Part shown: positions 56,561 through 64,000 of the stretch, in pieces | Layout of the letters: every line of letters starts with the position of its first letter | Numbering within the stretch: position 1 is the first letter of the stretch | Source: Agathobaculum sp. Marseille-P7918 | Lineage (GTDB): Bacteria; Bacillota; Clostridia; Oscillospirales; Butyricicoccaceae | Length of the DNA: 64,000 bases | Direction: 5' to 3' | Assembly (NCBI RefSeq): GCF_900625105.1 | Contig: NZ_UYYD01000005.1 | Coordinates: 107,869-171,868, forward strand | Made by a program: the position numbers and the translations under genes | The notes under the pieces: generated by a model | Told to the model about the DNA's origin: nothing | Database searches by the model: none | The model's input: the letters and a program-made list of their open reading frames with translations, nothing else

Positions 56561-57621
56561 TACCGATTCAAAACATCTACTACATGCTGTCCTATGCGTT
56601 TCAGACTTTATCCGAACAAGGCTATCGGGATTTGGCGCTTGAATCCTATCATCATGTGGCAGATCTATGTGCTGCAATTTTGTCCAAAGGGGTCGCCATA
56701 CAGGTCAAGCGCGGTTTGCATCGTGAATATCGGCTCAAAACCGATGCATTATCCTCCCCGCGTGGCCGGATCGAGCTTTCCGATTCCATTCGAACGAGAA
56801 GCAAGATGCGTGGGCAGCTGGTATGTACCTACGATGAATTTTCAGCCGATAATGACCTGAATCGTGTGCTGAAAACCACCATGCTGCTTCTGCTGCGCAG
56901 CAAAATTGATACAGAACGGAAGAAAGCGCTCCGGCGTGTGCTGGTATTCTTTGAGGGTGTGCAAACACTACCAATCCGAAGCATCCGCTGGAATATACAG
57001 TACAATCGCAATAATCAAACCTATCGCATGCTGATCAGGATTTGCCAAATGGTACTGCAAGGGCTGCTGCAAACGACCGAGGATGGTTTTGTCCGCCTGA
57101 TGGACTTTCTGGATGAGCAGCACATGCATAAGCTGTATGAAAAGTTTATATTCCAATACTATTATCAAGAATTTTCAAATCTCACTGTTCGCGCACCTCG
57201 AATCCAGTGGGCAGCAAGCGGTGTATCTTTGGCTCGGCTACCAGACATGCAAAGCGATGTTGTGTTGTCACATGACGACCGGATTTTGATTATCGATGCA
57301 AAATATTATGCACATACCATGCAGACGCACTTCGATAAGCCGACCATCCATTCGCATAACCTGTATCAGATTTTCACCTACGTCAAGAACGAACAGGCCA
57401 ATCAGCCACAAAAGCAGGTTTCCGGCATGTTGATCTATGCTCGTACCGATGAAGAGACTCAGCCGGATGACGTTTATCAGATGAGCGGAAACCAGATCAG
57501 TGTGCGGACGCTGGATCTGAATCAGGATTTTTCTCAGATCGCATCACAGCTGGATGAGATCGTACAGACACATTTTGGAATTCAAAAAGCACATGAAAAG
57601 CAGACCGTTTATGCACAATGA
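56557..57621 (+). CDS. mcrC: McrC-like nuclease subunit
   Basis: 354 aa. GTG start at 56557 overlapping the mcrB stop (GTGA), with AAGGGG upstream. N-terminal McrB-contacting region (IPIQNIYYMLSYAFQTL), PD-(D/E)xK nuclease with SDVVL and ILIIDAKYY (about 235-250), then the helix HSHNLYQIFTYVKN. Nuclease residues intact. Confidence 0.92.
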   Translation: MIPIQNIYYMLSYAFQTLSEQGYRDLALESYHHVADLCAAILSKGVAIQVKRGLHREYRLKTDALSSPRGRIELSDSIRTRSKMRGQLVCTYDEFSADNDLNRVLKTTMLLLLRSKIDTERKKALRRVLVFFEGVQTLPIRSIRWNIQYNRNNQTYRMLIRICQMVLQGLLQTTEDGFVRLMDFLDEQHMHKLYEKFIFQYYYQEFSNLTVRAPRIQWAASGVSLARLPDMQSDVVLSHDDRILIIDAKYYAHTMQTHFDKPTIHSHNLYQIFTYVKNEQANQPQKQVSGMLIYARTDEETQPDDVYQMSGNQISVRTLDLNQDFSQIASQLDEIVQTHFGIQKAHEKQTVYAQ

Positions 57622-57645
57622 AGCGAACGGTCTGCTTCGCTTTTT
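57600..57645 (+). terminator. mcrC terminator
   Basis: GCAGACCGTT / AACGGTCTGC spans the mcrC stop; an alternative GAAGCG/CGCTTC then T5 follows. Confidence 0.7.
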
Positions 57646-57848
57646 CTCTAATCAACCTGCTTTGCTTCCGAAAAAGCATAGATTTGAAATATCAATTTTG
57701 ATAGGTAAAATGAATTGTACGACCGTAAGCAACCTCAAATCAAAATGATTGCGCGGTATTATGCGCAAAATTCCTTGCCGACCCGTACTGAATTGTTTTA
57801 GAATGAGAGAAGACAAAAGCCTTTACAACGGTAAGGAGGCAAACCGAC

Positions 57849-59372
57849 ATGGCGGATAGCAAAGCGATCTTTGCCTTTGCAATAGCATGGTGCGACAAAT
57901 TCCGAAATCCCCGAGTCAAATACACCGATTTGATCGACACTGCGATTGGGGATAACTGCGAAGCGTTCGACTTTACTATGGACTGCGGTCATGCGTTTGA
58001 AGTACAATATGGAGCGGCAAGCCACGATGCGCAAGCATTGAATGCCATCATCGACAAGGTGGATGACATTCCGTTACTCGGTTCGGCGATCTATGCACGA
58101 TGGCGCTATTTCAGTCACTGGGCGTATGATCCGGAGGAAATCGCACAGCCAGGCAATCGGGCTTGGTTTGTTCTGGCGTTTGCTCGTCTGGCACACCTGA
58201 CCGGAGAATGCCCATTTCTCTTTCAGGGTATGCTCCGTAAGATTCGCATTGTTTCCAACCGCCTTGGTTATGGGGTTTCTCCCGATCCCGGGGACGAAGT
58301 GGAGCAGTGTCTTACCCTTCGCACCGATGGCAGGGTGTGGTTTACCTCTTATCGGTTCGATGTGGATACGGGAAACTACAAAAAAGCGAAAGCTCGTACT
58401 TTTGCAGTCGGCCAAACTGTAATAGGCCACATTTTTGATGCGATTGCCTCGTATTTTGGGAATGGTTATACTGCGGTTTTTGCGACAGATATCGGCGACT
58501 GGAAAATGGAACTGACCAACACCGAAGGCGAAATGTATCGATTACGGGGTGCTCTGTGCGCTGATTTTGATTGGAGCGAGAATGATCTGTCCGATCTCAT
58601 CCGTGACGAATTGGAAATGCCAAACCTATATGTGTTTGACGGCAACAACAAACCAGACAAGGTGACCTGCCTGTGTGTCGACTACCATCGCATTACGCAA
58701 ATCAAGCCCAAACACCCCGTTTCGAGCGAACTCGAATTTGTCACATGGGATTATTCCGAAAAGCTGATACTGGATCGGGCAAGCGACACCATAGAGCAGA
58801 CACAGAATGTCGGCACCGGCTGTGTTGTCTCCAGAAAGGTATATGTAGATGGGGCCGTGGCGGCTCTGCTGGACGAGATCGATCCGGAGCGGTTGTTCGG
58901 CGAAATCGAAGGAAATCCAGACGATGTGATCACAGATCCGATGGAAACACGGACGTATCGTATTACGGTAGATTTCAAAAAAGCACCCCGGCGTATCATC
59001 CGCGGAACCTATGACAAAAAGGCGCTCCCTAAACACTGGGGAGTGTTTGCGGACGAGGTTTTGCAGTTTGTCCACTTTTATGATTACGGTGAAATTCTGA
59101 GCCCGTCTGTTTATGGCAAGGCAAGACGCCGGAAGCAGGATCACATCTATTGCAGCGTTGTGTTTGCGCAAGGAAGTCAAAGCTATTATTACATTGCCGA
59201 TGATGACAGCATTCAAGTCGGCGATCACGTTGTCGTGCCTGTGGGTAGGGGTAACCATCCCACTGTGGCAGAAGTCGTAATGATCGAGTATTTTTCGGAT
59301 GAAGATGTACCATTTCCAATAGAAAAAACCAAACATATTCTCCGCAAGTGTGCAGAGGACGATATTCCCTGA
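57849..59372 (+). CDS. Unknown 507-residue protein downstream of McrBC
   Basis: Strong AAGGAGG site. Not recognised. N-terminal 130 residues are helical with Trp/Tyr-rich segments (GSAIYARWRYFSHWAY), the middle is beta-rich and acidic, and residues about 370-440 contain HWGVFADEVLQFVHFYDYG. The last 75 residues (SYYYIADDDSIQVGDHVVVPVGRGNHPTVAEVVMIEYF) look like a small beta-barrel module. No nuclease or ATPase motif found. GC content fits the McrBC genes, so it may have arrived with them. Confidence 0.65.
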   Translation: MADSKAIFAFAIAWCDKFRNPRVKYTDLIDTAIGDNCEAFDFTMDCGHAFEVQYGAASHDAQALNAIIDKVDDIPLLGSAIYARWRYFSHWAYDPEEIAQPGNRAWFVLAFARLAHLTGECPFLFQGMLRKIRIVSNRLGYGVSPDPGDEVEQCLTLRTDGRVWFTSYRFDVDTGNYKKAKARTFAVGQTVIGHIFDAIASYFGNGYTAVFATDIGDWKMELTNTEGEMYRLRGALCADFDWSENDLSDLIRDELEMPNLYVFDGNNKPDKVTCLCVDYHRITQIKPKHPVSSELEFVTWDYSEKLILDRASDTIEQTQNVGTGCVVSRKVYVDGAVAALLDEIDPERLFGEIEGNPDDVITDPMETRTYRITVDFKKAPRRIIRGTYDKKALPKHWGVFADEVLQFVHFYDYGEILSPSVYGKARRRKQDHIYCSVVFAQGSQSYYYIADDDSIQVGDHVVVPVGRGNHPTVAEVVMIEYFSDEDVPFPIEKTKHILRKCAEDDIP

Positions 59373-59779
59373 CCGTTTTTCCGCAGATGAACTATGAACG
59401 GAGCACACTACGGGAGAAATGCAACAGTCCGCTTGTGATGATGAGGATACTGCGTTTCGCAAGTGATTGAACATCAGATTATCTGCCTGAAAGATTGGTT
59501 ACGATAAGAGCAAAACACCCCGCAGCCGGAAAAAATCCGGTTACGAGGTGTTTTCTTGCCTATACTTCTGGCATCAGCCGTCATTGCTGAGTCCGTCTCT
59601 GCATTCGATGGCTGCTGCGCAAGATCTGCCAGCATATCCGGCAGAAGAACGCGAACGATAGAGAGAAGCACCGACTCTGGCACATTATCCGGAAACTGCT
59701 TCGTTTCTATTCGGAGTGCCGTCCTTTCAAAGATATATAATATGTGTGTTGATGCAATTGCTCCGGCCTATGGCTGGTT
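59373..59779. other. Gap with hairpin and a possible short frame
   Basis: AAAACACC / GGTGTTTT with inner GCCGG/CCGGT (59511-59553) is a likely terminator. A minus-strand frame of about 70 codons or more (59474 to about 59735, ...VPESVLLSIVRVLLPDMLADLAQQ) reads like protein but has no clear start, so it is not called. Confidence 0.4.
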
Positions 59780-60070
59780 TCAACGCGGTTCATTTATCAG
59801 GTGCATGGTGATGCCTGTGGCTGTTTCGGTGATGACGACCACTGCATCTAAAGGTTCGGGACTGGCCAAGCAAATCGTGCGCTCATAAAGCGGTATGGGC
59901 TGTTCCAGTCTGACCTGCTGTTTCCCTTCCCGAACCGCTAAATAGAAGTATTGCACCTTCCCTCGCTGTTTCTTCGGGATTTCTGCCCACAGCATCCACA
60001 GCAGATGGATCAGCCAACAAGGTATCAAATCCTCCAAATTTCGACTGACATATTTAGGCAAGTCTGACAT
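59780..60070 (-). CDS. DUF960 protein
   Basis: 96 aa, YVSRNLEDLIPCWLIHLLWMLWAEI...KVQYFYLAV, DUF960 pattern. Common in Clostridial mobile elements; function unknown. GGGGGA site. Confidence 0.8.
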   Translation of the reverse strand: MSDLPKYVSRNLEDLIPCWLIHLLWMLWAEIPKKQRGKVQYFYLAVREGKQQVRLEQPIPLYERTICLASPEPLDAVVVITETATGITMHLINEPR

Positions 60071-60095
60071 TGTGTCCCCCTATTTTCTGACATAA

Positions 60096-60129
60096 AATGA
60101 ACCCAAGGGTGTTTTTCCTTGGGTTCATT
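60096..60129. terminator. Terminator of the SLH gene
   Basis: AATGAACCCAAGG / CCTTGGGTTCATT, loop 8. Confidence 0.75.
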
Positions 60130-60145
60130 ATTTCTGAACGACACC

Positions 60146-60886
60146 TCAGCGAAGCCAAGCGCTGTCATTCGTGTCGATGTTGTACAGCACCTGCGCGAGT
60201 TCTGCACGGGTCAGCGACTGCTTGGGATGGAAATATTCATTTTCGTCGCCCACCATGATGCCGAGGTTTCGCATTGCACAAACCGCCTGACGGTAATTGT
60301 AGCCCGTGTTGTCTGACCATGTAACTTGGTCCAGATCCTGAAAATGTGCTTTCCAGCTGCCGTCTTGCAGATTAAAGACATTGTAAATACCGACCGCAAA
60401 GTCCTCACGCTCTACATTGCTGTTGGGATAAAAATAGGCGATATAGCCCAACGGAGAAGAGGAACTGCTCTGCTTGGAGAAACCGCCGAGCAAATTGCCG
60501 TAAGAGGATGCTTCCCATGCGTACCATGCGTCACTTGGCACATCGGAGAAATAGGTTTCATAGACAAAGGTATCCTCGGTGGCCAAACGCTTGAGAACGG
60601 TAGCCGCTTCTGCACGGGATACCGGATCTTCCGGACGGAAATTGCCGTCCGGGTCTCCCACCAGCAAAAGACGGGTCTTGCAGTACTCGACAGCATCACA
60701 GTACCATGCGCTGCGCGATACATCATAGAATGGCCCTTCGTTTTTCACTTCATTGAGCCGCTCTTCATAGCCTTCCTGCCCCAGATCGTTGATGTAATAG
60801 TCATCTGCTTTGACGGCTGACGCAGATCCCAGCGCGAAAATACCGATCAGGGTGACAGACAACAGCTGCTGCACTCGTTTTTTCAT
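60146..60886 (-). CDS. Secreted SLH-domain protein
   Basis: 246 aa from ATG 60886 (GAGGAG). Signal peptide about 1-27 (MKKRVQQLLSVTLIGIFALG..ASA). Three S-layer homology repeats: FYDVSRSAWYCDAVEYC...FRPEDPVSRAEAATVL; FSDVPSDAWYAWEASSYGN...YFYPNSNVEREDFAV; and NYRQAVCAMRNLGIMVG...FHPKQSLTRAELAQVL. Nothing else, so it is a wall-binding module without an attached enzyme. Confidence 0.9.
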   Translation of the reverse strand: MKKRVQQLLSVTLIGIFALGSASAVKADDYYINDLGQEGYEERLNEVKNEGPFYDVSRSAWYCDAVEYCKTRLLLVGDPDGNFRPEDPVSRAEAATVLKRLATEDTFVYETYFSDVPSDAWYAWEASSYGNLLGGFSKQSSSSSPLGYIAYFYPNSNVEREDFAVGIYNVFNLQDGSWKAHFQDLDQVTWSDNTGYNYRQAVCAMRNLGIMVGDENEYFHPKQSLTRAELAQVLYNIDTNDSAWLR

Positions 60887-60987
60887 ATTGCATACTCCTC
60901 TCGCCATCATGGCATCTTGATGCTTTGATTATACCGTCCTCCATGGACAGCATTTGTCTATCTGGCTTGGGCAGCAGAAAAATGCGC

Positions 60988-61021
60988 AAAAAAGCAGATG
61001 GACAAAAACTGTCCATCTGCT
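60988..61021 (-). terminator. Terminator after the XRE gene
   Basis: AGCAGATGGACA / TGTCCATCTGCT, loop 5, six T on the minus strand. Confidence 0.85.
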
Positions 61022-61043
61022 GCGATATACTCAAGATAGAAAA

Positions 61044-61283
61044 TCAGAGATCCTCGTCGAACAGGAAGAATTTATAAACCGGGACATCGAGCACTTCGGC
61101 AATCGCAAACAACGTGCCGAGCGATACGGTTCGGTCGATCCCCGGCGCTTCCACATGGCTGAGGAATACCGCGCTCATGCCGATCGCTTCCGCAAGCTGT
61201 TCCTGCGTCATACCGCGCAGCTTCCGATAATAAGCGATTTTCAGTCCCAGCTGCCGAAATCTGTCCTGATAGGGCCTGTCCAT
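61044..61283 (-). CDS. XRE-family regulator
   Basis: 79 aa, LGLKIAYYRKLRGMTQEQLAEAIGMSAVFLSHVEAPG..., paralogue of the protein at 52.4 kb. Divergent from the WYL gene, so it may share the operator region. Confidence 0.88.
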   Translation of the reverse strand: MDRPYQDRFRQLGLKIAYYRKLRGMTQEQLAEAIGMSAVFLSHVEAPGIDRTVSLGTLFAIAEVLDVPVYKFFLFDEDL

Positions 61284-61330
61284 GTGCTCTCACCTCTTAT
61301 GTGCTCTATCATACCGTACACCGACAGCAA

Positions 61331-61375
61331 TTGACACGTTTTAACAGCAATAGTATACTTATTTATAATAAGTAT
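61331..61375 (+). promoter_or_regulatory. Promoter and 21-bp operator of the WYL gene
   Basis: TTGACA (61331-61336), 17-base spacer, TATACT (61354-61359). A perfect inverted repeat ATACTTATT-TAT-AATAAGTAT (61355-61375) covers the -10 and start site. Probable binding site of the WYL protein or the divergent XRE. Confidence 0.82.
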
Positions 61376-61428
61376 ATCCATTGTTTTGGGACAGAAGGGG
61401 AGCGTGAAAAGCACAAGGGGGAAATTTT

Positions 61429-62355
61429 ATGACCAGTTCACAGCAGAAGGACGACCGCGTGCTGTCGCTCTATGCCCGCCTGCAAAAAGGGGATGTGATC
61501 CGCAAAACCGAGGAAGCGCAGCGATTCGGCGTGACGGAAAAAAGCATCCAACGCGATCTGGATACGGTGCGGGATTTTCTCGCTTCGGAATACACCGGAC
61601 AGACGGTGGTATATGACAAACGCCTGAACGGTTACCGGCTCGATACGCAGACCGGCAAGCTATCCAACAGCGAGATCCTGGCGGTGTGCAAGATCCTGCT
61701 GGAGAGCCGCAGCCTGCCCAAAGCGGATATGAACGCACTGCTGGACAAACTGCTCGCCTGTTGTGTGCCGGAGCAGAACAAAAAGAAGGTCAGCGCGCTG
61801 ATCGGCAATGAAAAGCTGCATTATATCGAACCGCATCACGGTGTTTCGGTGCTTGATCGTCTGTGGGAGATCGGTACGGCGGTACAAGAGCAGCGGGTGA
61901 TGAAAATCACCTATGAAAAGCTCAAGAACCATGAGGTCGTGCAGCGAACCATCGAGCCGGTTGGCATCATGTTTTCCGAGTATTATTTCTATCTGACCGC
62001 GTTCATTCGGGATATTGACAAGGAGCAGGCCTTTGAGAATGCGGACGACCTCTATCCAACCATTTACCGCATCGACCGCATCAAACAGTACGAAATAACG
62101 GACGAACATTTTCAGGTGTGGTATGCTGACCGGTTTGAAGAGGGTGAATTCCGCAAACGAGTGCAGTTCATGTTCGGCGGCAAATTGCAGACCATCCGGT
62201 TCCGATACACCGGACCGTCCATCGAAGCCGTGCTCGATCGTTTGCCGACCGCAGTGGCAAAGGAAAACCCCGAGGGCGGTTGGGACGTAACTGCTGAGGT
62301 GTTCGGGAAAGGGATTGAGATGTGGATGAGAGGGCAGGGAGAAACCATTAGCTAG
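61429..62355 (+). CDS. WYL-domain transcription regulator
   Basis: 308 aa. N-terminal winged helix (VLSLYARLQKGDVIRKTEEAQRFGVTEKSIQRDLDTVRDFL), central WYL domain (MKITYEKLKNHEVVQRTIEPVGIMFSEYYFYLTAFI, RIDRIKQYEIT) and a C-terminal WCX-like part. WYL proteins often sense nucleic acid signals and control defence genes. 47 bases before the GTPase gene. Confidence 0.92.
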   Translation: MTSSQQKDDRVLSLYARLQKGDVIRKTEEAQRFGVTEKSIQRDLDTVRDFLASEYTGQTVVYDKRLNGYRLDTQTGKLSNSEILAVCKILLESRSLPKADMNALLDKLLACCVPEQNKKKVSALIGNEKLHYIEPHHGVSVLDRLWEIGTAVQEQRVMKITYEKLKNHEVVQRTIEPVGIMFSEYYFYLTAFIRDIDKEQAFENADDLYPTIYRIDRIKQYEITDEHFQVWYADRFEEGEFRKRVQFMFGGKLQTIRFRYTGPSIEAVLDRLPTAVAKENPEGGWDVTAEVFGKGIEMWMRGQGETIS

Positions 62356-62402
62356 GAGGAAAATTGGAACAGATCAGATAAACCAGAACATTAGGAGGCT
62401 AT

Positions 62403-63833
62403 ATGGACAACACACAAGATAGGCTGATTGAGGTATTACAGGGAGTTCTCAATCAACATAATCAAAAAGATACGTTCGCCGAGTTTCAGGATATGTTTGC
62501 CGTGTCTCAATACCTGAATGGACATCCTGTGAAAAGCGAATCCATAGACTATAAGATTAGGTATCTGAACGTATTGGAGTATTTTGTAAAATCCTATGCT
62601 GCCGATAGCTTATACGCCGCTGCAGCACTTCACAACTATAAGGACTGTCTTTTAGGAGTTGACTTCCAGTCCTACGACTATACTTGCAAAGATATTAATA
62701 GTTGTATCAAACGGGTAGCGCGAACAAGATTCAAAGGTTTTAAATTGTGCTCTAACCGTTTTATTTTAGTCATGGATATTATCTTCTTGTGTGCTTTTGA
62801 TGATGCAGGCAAAGGACACTCCATTTTCTGCCAGATAAAGAATATATATCATAATAGATACCGAGAGACGCTTGATAATCTCTATAAGGTGCTCTATGAA
62901 AAATTTTCTATCACCTCAAAGCTCCAAGCGGTTTCTCCCCAAATTTCACTGTGGCATGAGAATAGAAACTATTTAAAACGCCCTTTGCATACAACACTAT
63001 TTGTTGCCAATATGAACGCCGGAAAATCAACTCTAATAAACGCACTTATCGGGAAAAAAATTAACCGCTCAATGAGCCAAGCCTGCACCGCAAAATTACA
63101 TTATATATTCAGCAAAGCTTTTGAAGATGGGTATGTCTATGAATACGATTATCTTTTGAATCTCAATGCAGATTATGAAAGCCTGATGACTGATAATCCC
63201 CAGAATACGTCCAACAGAATTACAGTAGGTACTGCGTTTAAGCTAACCGCGCCTTCTGAAACAAGGGCCTGTTTTGTGGATACTCCGGGTGCCAATTTTT
63301 CGATGGACAACTCTCATGGTGAAATTTGCCATCGAGCTGTATCTGAGAAAAAGTACGATACGCTTGTTTATGTTTTTTCTGCTGGAACAACCGGGATTAA
63401 CGATGAATTTGAATATCTGAATTATATTAAAGAAAAAGGGCGCAAAAGATGTCGGCTCATTTTCTTGTTAAATAAGTTGGACGAATATAATTCAAACGAG
63501 GATTCCGTTGATGATTCGCTTCAAAAGCTTAATGCGGATTTGCAAAAAATAGGGTTTGAAAATTATCAGCTTTACCCGGTTTCTGCTTATGCGGGCCATC
63601 TTGCAAAAAGAGTTATTTCTGGAGAAGAAATAGAACCATGTACACCGGAATTCTTTAAGCTAATGCGTTGTAAGGCGCACTTCAACAATCCACTTTTTGA
63701 TTTTAGCAAATATTATGATACTCCAGCCAGTGCCATTGAAGATGCACGCAAACATTGTCTTGAACATCCTGAAGAATTTGATTTACTCTTGAAATCGGGC
63801 ATTTGGGGCCTTGAATATATTCTTACCCATTAA
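62403..63833 (+). CDS. Dynamin-like GTPase
   Basis: 476 aa; TAGGAGG site. The first 195 residues are helical and unrecognised. G1 ANMNAGKSTLINAL (about 203-216), G3 DTPGANFS (about 292), G4 NKLDEYN (about 357), as in dynamin-like and GTPase-effector proteins. It ends shortly after the G domain, so the long stalk of classical bacterial dynamins is missing or encoded separately. GC is clearly lower than in the WYL gene. No TM segment. Confidence 0.8.
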   Translation: MDNTQDRLIEVLQGVLNQHNQKDTFAEFQDMFAVSQYLNGHPVKSESIDYKIRYLNVLEYFVKSYAADSLYAAAALHNYKDCLLGVDFQSYDYTCKDINSCIKRVARTRFKGFKLCSNRFILVMDIIFLCAFDDAGKGHSIFCQIKNIYHNRYRETLDNLYKVLYEKFSITSKLQAVSPQISLWHENRNYLKRPLHTTLFVANMNAGKSTLINALIGKKINRSMSQACTAKLHYIFSKAFEDGYVYEYDYLLNLNADYESLMTDNPQNTSNRITVGTAFKLTAPSETRACFVDTPGANFSMDNSHGEICHRAVSEKKYDTLVYVFSAGTTGINDEFEYLNYIKEKGRKRCRLIFLLNKLDEYNSNEDSVDDSLQKLNADLQKIGFENYQLYPVSAYAGHLAKRVISGEEIEPCTPEFFKLMRCKAHFNNPLFDFSKYYDTPASAIEDARKHCLEHPEEFDLLLKSGIWGLEYILTH

Positions 63834-63857
63834 AGAGAAAAATAGGAGTGATGCATT

Positions 63858-64000
63858 ATGATCGAAGTCTATAGCGCGTCCAGAAGCGCCGCTTTTCATC
63901 CAAAGGCGGTGTGCGGGCATTTTGGGAACCCGGCTTTAGCAAGCCGGTAAAGAAAAGTATCAAAGACGTGAAAAGCGTCACTTTAGCGTCATCCGATTTA
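63858..64000 (+). CDS. Start of a further gene, possibly frameshifted (partial)
   Basis: AGGAG site and ATG 63858 give MIEVYSASRSAAFHPK... but this frame stops at 63950. The next frame (…KGGVRAFWEPGFSKPVKK…) is open to the window end. Either a 30-residue peptide or a gene broken by one indel near 63.9 kb. Unidentified. Confidence 0.3.

Overview
The window is the replication-origin region of a moderately GC-rich Gram-positive chromosome. It probably comes from a member of the Clostridia, and gut Oscillospirales of the Butyricicoccus/Agathobaculum type fit best. That placement is inferred from gene order (rpmH-dnaA-dnaN-rlbA-recF-remB-gyrB-gyrA on one side, rnpA-yidD-yidC-jag-mnmE-mnmG-rsmG-noc-parA-parB on the other), from the presence of both Noc and Spo0J, and from strong AGGAGG ribosome binding sites. 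It was not confirmed by any search.

Left arm (1-24.0 kb, nearly all minus strand, transcribed away from the origin): partial pepF; recA-recX behind a LexA-like box; a lipoprotein/response regulator/histidine kinase/DUF1385 operon, with prmC beyond a 315-base non-coding stretch; tRNA-Leu; a plus-strand Crp/Fnr regulator and GDSL hydrolase; an AlkA-like glycosylase; a FlK-like thioesterase; serS; a coiled-coil membrane protein; parB-parA; two perfect parS sites; noc; rsmG-mnmG; mnmE; jag-yidC-yidD-rnpA-rpmH.

Origin (24.0-25.75 kb): the rpmH and dnaA promoters diverge. Between dnaA and dnaN lies a cluster of DnaA boxes followed by a C-rich run and a DnaA-trio-like TACTACTACGAT.

Right core (25.7-35.5 kb): dnaN, rlbA, recF, remB, gyrB and gyrA are on the plus strand. 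A membrane protein/XRE pair with its own operator follows, then rpsF-ssb-rpsR on the minus strand, and tRNA-Thr preceded by a truncated copy of its own 5' part.

Accessory region (35.5 kb to the end): base composition drops abruptly after tRNA-Thr. A tyrosine integrase with an embedded HTH sits next to the tRNA. It is followed by an excisionase-like gene and a split primase (CHC2 finger, then TOPRIM/DUF3987), i.e. a small integrative element with no visible capsid or conjugation genes. Beyond it are a TnpB transposon with a promoter-terminator-defined RNA on the opposite strand, decayed IS30 and ISL3 transposases, a DUF3990/DUF3791 toxin-antitoxin-like trio, several XRE regulators with visible operators, a candidate small RNA, a two-gene unknown operon, a secreted nuclease, an EVE-McrB/McrC restriction system, an unknown 507-residue protein, DUF960, an SLH-domain protein, and a WYL regulator followed by a dynamin-like GTPase. 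This looks like a defence and mobile-element island grown at tRNA-Thr. The distal attachment site was not found in the window.
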